DNA of 10,000 nucleotides from Brugia malayi. Lineage: Eukaryota > Nematoda > Chromadorea > Rhabditida > Onchocercidae. Position 1 is the stretch's first letter. Every line of letters starts with the position of its first letter. Of the stretch, positions 1 to 6,509 are shown in pieces. The stretch lies in NCBI RefSeq assembly GCF_000002995.4, contig NW_025062405.1, forward strand, positions 1-10,000, read 5' to 3'. The notes below the pieces were generated by a model that did no database searches, was not told the DNA's origin, and saw only the letters and a program-made list of their open reading frames with translations. The position numbers and the translations under genes are program-made.

Positions 1-3000
1 CCATATTCTCCTCCGTTGCGACTTTCATTGCCATATTTCTGCCTCGACACGACTTTCACGACCATATTCTCTTCCGGCATGACTTTCACTATCATGTTCT
101 TCTCCGGCACTACTACTTTCACGACCATATTCTGCCTCGACACCACTTTCACGACCATATTCTCTTTTCGGCATGACTTTCACTACCATGTTCTTCTCCG
201 CGCACTACTTTTCACGACCATATTTCTGCCTCGACACCACTTTCACGACCATATTCTCTTCCGGCATGACTTTCACTACCATATTCTTCTCCGGTGTCGA
301 CTTTCATTGCCATATTCTGCCTCGACACGACTTTCACGACCATATTCTCTTTCGGCATGACTTTCACTTTCACTACCATATTCTCCTCCGGTGCGACTTT
401 CATTGCCATATTCTGCCTCGACACGACTTTCACGACCATATTCTCTTCCGGCATGACTTTCACTATCATGTTCTCTCCGGCGACTACTTTCCACGACCAT
501 ATTCTGGCCTCGACACCACTTTCACGACCATATTCTTCTTCCGGCATGACTTCACTTTCCATGTTCTTCTCCGGCACTACTTTCACGACCATATTCTGCT
601 CTCGACACCACTTTCACGACCATATTCTCTCCGCATGACTTTCACGACCATATTCTCTTTCGGCATGACTTTCACGACCATATTCTCTTCCGGCGATGAC
701 TTTCGACTACCATCTTCTGCGGCGGCACGACTTTCACGACCATTATTCTCTTTCGGCAATGACTTTCACTATCATGTTCTTCTCCGGCACTACTTTCACG
801 ACCATATTCTGCCTCGACACCACTTTCACGACCATATTCTCTTTCGGCATGACTTTCACTACCATATTCTCCTCCGGTGCGACTTTCATTGCCATATTCT
901 GCCTCGACACGACTTTCACGACCATATTCTCTTCCGGCATGACTTTCACTATCATGTTCTTCTCCGGCACTACTTTCACGACCATATTCTGCCTCGACAC
1001 CACTTTCACGACCATATTCTCTTTCGGCATGACTTTCACTACCATGTTCTTCTCCGGCACTACTTTCACGACCATATTCTGCCTCGACACCACTTTCACG
1101 ACCATATTCTCTTCCGGCATGACTTTCACGACCATATTCTCTTCCGGCATGACTTTCACAACCATGTTCTTCTCCGGCACGACTTTCACGACCATATTCT
1201 CTTTCGGCACGACTTTCACTACCATGTTCTTCTCCGGCACTACTTTCACGACCATATTCTGCCTCGACACCACTTTCACGACCATATTCTCTTTCGGCAT
1301 GACTTTCACTACCATGTTCTTCTCCGGCACTACTTTCACGACCATATTCTGCTCGACACCACTTTCACGACCATATTCTCTTCCGGCATGACTTTCACTA
1401 TCATGTTCTTCTCCGGCACTACTTTCACGACCATATTCTGCCTCGACACCACTTTCACGACCATATTCTCTTCCGGCATGACCTTCACTACCATGTTCTT
1501 CTCCGGCACTACTTTCACGACCATATTCTGCCTCGACACCACTTTCACGACCATATTCTCTTCCGGCATGACTTTCACTACCATGTTCTTCTCCGGCACG
1601 ACTTTCACGACCATATTCTCTTTCGGCACGACTTTCACTACCATGTTCTTCTCCGGCACGACTTTCACGACCATATTCTCTTTCAGCATGACTTTCACTA
1701 CCATGTTCTCCTCCGGTGCGACTTTCATTGCCATATTCTGCCTCGACACCACTTTCACGACCATATTCTCTTCCGGCATGACCTTCACTACCATGTTCTC
1801 TCCGGCACTACTTTCACGACCATATTCTGCCTCGACACCACTTTCACGACCATATTCTCTTTCGGCATGACTTTCACTACCATATCTCCTCCGGTGCGAC
1901 TTTCATTGCCATATTCTGCCTCGACACGACTTTCACGACCATATTCTCTTCCGGCATGACTTTCACTACCATGTTCTTCTCCGGCACCACTTTCACGACC
2001 ATATTCTCTTCCGGCATGACTTTCACGACCATATTCTCTTCCGGCATGACTTTCACGACCATATTCTGCCTCGACACCACTTTCACGACCATATTCTCTT
2101 TCGGCACGACTTTCACTACCATGTTCTTCTCCGGCACTACTTTCACGACCATATTCTGCCTCGACACCACTTTCACGACCATATTCTCTTCCGGCATGAC
2201 TTTCACTACCATATTCTCCTCCGGTGCGACTTTCATTTGCCATATTCTGCCTCGACACGACTTTCACGACCATATTCTCTTCCGGCATGACTTTCACTAC
2301 CATGTTCTTCTCCGGCACTACTTTCACGACCATATTCTGCCTCGACACCACTTTCACGACCATATTCTCTTCCGGCATGACCTTCACTACCATGTTCTTC
2401 TCCGGCACTACTTTCACGACCATATTCTGCCTCGACACCACTTCAACGACCATATTCTCTTCCGGCATGACTTTCACGACCATATTCTCCTCCGGCATGA
2501 CTTTCACTACCATGTTCTTCTCCGGCACGACTTTCACGACCATATTCTCTTTCGGCACGACTTCACTACCATGTTCTTCTCCGACACCACTTTCACGACC
2601 ATATTCTGCCTCGACACCACTTTCACGACCATATTTTCTCCGGCACTACTTTCACGACCATATTCTGCCTCGACACCACTTTCACGACCATATTCTCTTC
2701 CGGCATGACTTTCACTACCATATTCTCCTCCGGCACGACTTTCACGACCATATTCTCTTCCGGCATGACTTTCACTACCATGTTCTTCTCCGGCACCACT
2801 TTCACGACCATATTCTCTTCCGGCATGACTTTCACGACCATATTCTCTTCCGGCATGACTTTCACTACCATATTCTCTTCCGGCATGACTTTCACTACCA
2901 TGTTCTTCCCGCACGACTTTCACGACCATATTCTCTTCGGCACGACTTTCACTACCATGTTCTTCTCCGGCACTACTTTCACGACCATATTCTGCCTCGA

Positions 3001-4340
3001 CACCACTTTCACGACCATATTCTCTTTCGGCATGACTTTCACTACCATATTCTCCTCCGGTGCGACTTTCATTGCCATATTCTGCCTCGACACGACTTTC
3101 ACGACCATATTCTCTTCCGGCATGACTTTCACTATCATGTTCTTCTCCGGCACTACTTTCACGACCATATTCTGCCTCGACACCACTTTCACGACCATAT
3201 TCTCTTTCGGCATGACTTTCACTACCATGTTCTTCTCCGGCACTACTTTCACGACCATATTCTGCCTCGACACCACTTTCACGACCATATTCTCTTCCGG
3301 CATGACTTTCACGACCATATTCTCTTCCGGCATGACTTTCACTACCATGTTCTTCTCCGGCACGACTTTCACGACCATATTCTCTTTCGGCATGACTTTC
3401 ACTACCATGTTCTCCTCCGGTGCGACTTTCATTGCCATATTCTGCCTCGACACCACTTTCACGACCATATTCTCTTCCGGCATGACTTTCACGACCATAT
3501 TCTCTTCCGGCATGACTTTCACTACCATGTTCTTCTCCGGCACTACTTTCACGACCATATTCTCTTTCGGCATGACTTTCACTACCATATTCTGCCTCGA
3601 TACGACTTTCATTGCCATATTCTGCCTCGACACGACTTTCACGACCATATTCTCTTCCGGCATGACTTTCACTACCATATTCTCCTCCGGTGCGACTTTC
3701 ATTGCCATATTCTGCCTCGACACGACTTTCACGACCATATTCTCTTCCGGCATGACTTTCACTACCATGTTCTTCTCCGGCACTACTTTCACGACCATAT
3801 TCTCTTTCGGCATGACTTTCACTACCATATTCTGCCTCGATACGACTTTCATTGCCATATTCTGCCTCGACACGACTTTCACGACCATATTCTCTTCCGG
3901 TATGACTTTCACTACCATATTCTCCTCCGGTGCGACTTTCATTGCCATATTCTGCCTGGACACGACTTTCACGACCATATTCTCTTCCGGCATGACTTTC
4001 ACTACCATATTCTCCTCCGGTGCGACTTTCATTGCCATATTCTGCCTCGACACCACTTTCACGACCATATTCTCTTCCGGCATGACTTTCACTACCATGT
4101 TCTTCTCCGGCACTACTTTCACTACCATGTTCTTCTCCGGCACTACTTTCACGACCATATTCTGCCTCGACACCACTTTCACGACCATATTCTCTTCCGG
4201 CATGACTTTCACTACCATGTTCTTCTCCGGCACTACTTTCACGACCATATTCTGCCTCGACACGACTTTCACGACCATATTCTCTTCCGGCATGACTTTC
4301 ACTACCATATTCTCCTCCGGTGCGACTTTCATTGCCATAT
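1..4340 (-). repeat. Array C: highly homogeneous 30-bp / 10-residue tandem repeat, EYGRESHAGR type
   Basis: Roughly 145 units of 30 bp run to the window edge. A few unit types are shuffled: EYGRESHAGR, EYGRESGVEA, EYGRESRVEA, EYGRESSAGE, EHGSESHAGR, EYGSESHAGR and EYGNESRTGG. Units are nearly identical within a type, much less diverged than in array A. The strand written here is pyrimidine-rich, so the coding strand is a purine-rich GAA/GGA sequence. Higher-order copies include 3541-3780 versus 3781-4020 (240 bp, four mismatches by eye). Another pair is 781-1208 versus 2964-3391 (428 bp, one mismatch by eye). EYGNES units supply recurrent N-E-S sequons. Register is perfect at 2938-4340 and increasingly disturbed by indels further left. 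Confidence 0.93.
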
Positions 4341-6509
4341 CCAGCTATGTCACCATCGTCACCTTCATATGTGTCTCGAATACTGCTGTTACCGCTATAT
4401 TCATTCCTTACACCACCGTCATATTCATTTACGACACCACTCTCATTGTAATATGTGCCTCCGACACTACTTTCATTACTATATTCATCTGTTGTCACTA
4501 CCTTGGCACTAAATTCTCCTTTGGCACCACTTTCATTGCTATAAGCGCTCATGTCACCGGTATCACCGCCATATTTGTCTCCTACACTGCTATTATCTTT
4601 ATATTCACCAACTGCATCACTTTCAACGGTTTGTCTCTCGTCACTACTGTTACAACCGTATTCACCTCCTACACCACTGTCATGCTGATGCAGGGCACTG
4701 CTCTTTTTGCATTCTCCGCCAACACATCCATTGTCATGTTGTTCTGTTACCGCTGTATTACTACTATAACGTCCGGTACTGCTTTTAATGCCATATTTTT
4801 CTCCTACATAATTTTTACTGCTATTTTCTCCGCCGGCACTACTATCACTGTTATATGTATTTCCAGCACGGCTTTCACTGCGATATATGCTACCGGTATG
4901 ATTTTCACTGCTATATACGCCTCCAACACCACTTTCACTACGATGTGCTCCTGCGGCAAAACTTTCACTACGATGTACGCTTCCGGCACGACTTTCAATT
5001 CGATGTACGCTTTCGTCACGACTTTCACTGCGATGTACGCTTCCGGCATGACTTTCGCTCCGATGTTGTCCTCCAGCACGACTTTTAATGCTAAATATGC
5101 TTCCACCACGAGTTTTATTGTGATGTTCTCCTCCGGCACGGCTTTCACCGCGTTGTACGCTTTCGTCACGATTTTCACTGCGATATACGCTTCCGGCACG
5201 ACTTTCACTGCGATATACGCTTCCGGCACGACTTTCACTGCGATATACGCTTCCGGCACGACTTTCGCTCCGATCTTGTCCTCCAGCACGACTTTTAATG
5301 CTAAATATGCTTCCACCACGACTTTTATTGTGATGTTCTCCTCCGGCACGGCTTTCACCGCGATGTACGCTTTCGTCACGACTTTCACTGCGATATACGC
5401 TTCCGGCACGACTTTCACTGCGATATACGCTTCCGGCACGACTTTCACTGCGATATACGCTTCCGGCACGACTTTCGCTCCGATCTTGTCCTCCAGCACG
5501 ACTTTTAATGCTAAATATGCTTCCACCACGACTTTTATTGTGATGTTCTCCTCCGGCACGGCTTACAATGTGAAATATGCTTCCACCACGAGTTTTATTG
5601 TGATGTTCTCTTCCGGCACGGCTTTCAATGCGATGTACGCTTTCGTCACGACTTTCACTGCTATATACGCTTCCAACATTACTTTCACTACGATATACGC
5701 TTCCGGCACGACTTTCGCTCCGATGTTGTCCTCCAGCACGACTTTTAATGCTAAATATGCTTCCACCACGAGTTTTATTGTGATGTTCTCCTCCGGCAGG
5801 GCTTTCAATTCGATGTACGCTTTTGTCACGACTTTCACTGCTATATACGCTTCCAACATTACTTTCACTGCGTTGTGCTCCTGCAGCAAAACTTTCACTG
5901 CGATATTTTCCTCCAGCACGACTTTCACTACGATGTACGCTTCCGGCACGACTTTCACTACGATATACGCTTTCGTCACGACTTTCACTGCTATATACGC
6001 TTCCAACATTACTTTCACTACGATATACGCTTCCGGCACGACTTTCGCTCCGATGTTGTCCTCCAGCACGACTTTTAATGCTAAATATGCTTCCACCACG
6101 AGTTTTATTGTGATGTTCTCCTCCGGCAGGGCTTTCAATTCGATGTACGTTTTTGTCACGACTTTCACTGCTATATACGCTTCCAACATTACTTTCACTG
6201 CGATGTGCTTCTGCGGCAAAACTTTCACTGCGATGTTTTCCAAGGCTTTCACTACGATATACGCTTCCGGCACCACTTTCGCTGCGATGTTGTCCCCCAG
6301 CACGACTTTCAATGCGATATATGCTTTCGGTGCGACTTTCACTGCTTCCGACACCGTTATTACCGTTATATTTGCCACCATCACTGACATCACTGTATGA
6401 ACACTTCCAACCTTCTTCAGGTACACAATACGAGTATTCCAGTCTGCCACTGTTTTTTCTTTCGATTACGCATGAATGCAATTTAGAGTCGCAAAAGCAA
6501 CCTCTGTAT
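1..6509 (-). CDS. Giant terminal-side exon: CFC core, then two long 10-residue repeat arrays; incomplete and frame-broken at the left
   Basis: The exon begins after an ATTTCTTTCAG acceptor (AG at 6511-6510) with GCFCDSKLHSCVIER and the YSYC / WKCSY cysteines (to about 6401). It continues uninterrupted into array A, a Cys-bearing spacer and array C, all in one frame down to about 2637. A -1/-2 indel pair near 2936 and 2908 misreads only about nine residues. The frame lacks methionine from the array start, so it depends on splicing from upstream. Further single-base indels occur near 2637, 2560, 2234, 1885, 1797 and 1350, and very often below 780. They flip the local frame between the Ser/Glu/Arg/Gly-rich sense and a Met/Val/Lys-rich nonsense version. 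The stop codon and 3' UTR are not in the window. The product would be a very long, charged, low-complexity extracellular chain. Confidence 0.8.

Noticed and set aside
743..4338. Minus-strand Met/Val/Lys-rich frames (for example 2920-4338, 743-1345) as genes.
   Set aside because: They are the +1 shadow of the same array and do not join the upstream cysteine exon. They appear in the main frame only after indels.
1..4340. CRISPR array or noncoding satellite.
   Set aside because: There are no repeat-spacer alternations, units abut directly, the sequence is eukaryotic with introns, and a coding frame is kept through 2938-6509.
173..6400. Long plus-strand open frames through the arrays (173-1870, 2224-4512, 2705-6400), His-rich or Thr/Phe/Ile-rich.
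   Set aside because: They are by-products of a 30-bp repeat without stops. They have no splice support, no signal peptide and no domain, and they lie opposite a spliced cysteine-rich gene.
4804..6450. Separate Ala/Val/Lys-rich minus-strand proteins at 4804-5559 and 5563-6450.
   Set aside because: They are off-frame readings of array A, with no splice or start context. The main frame spans both without a break.
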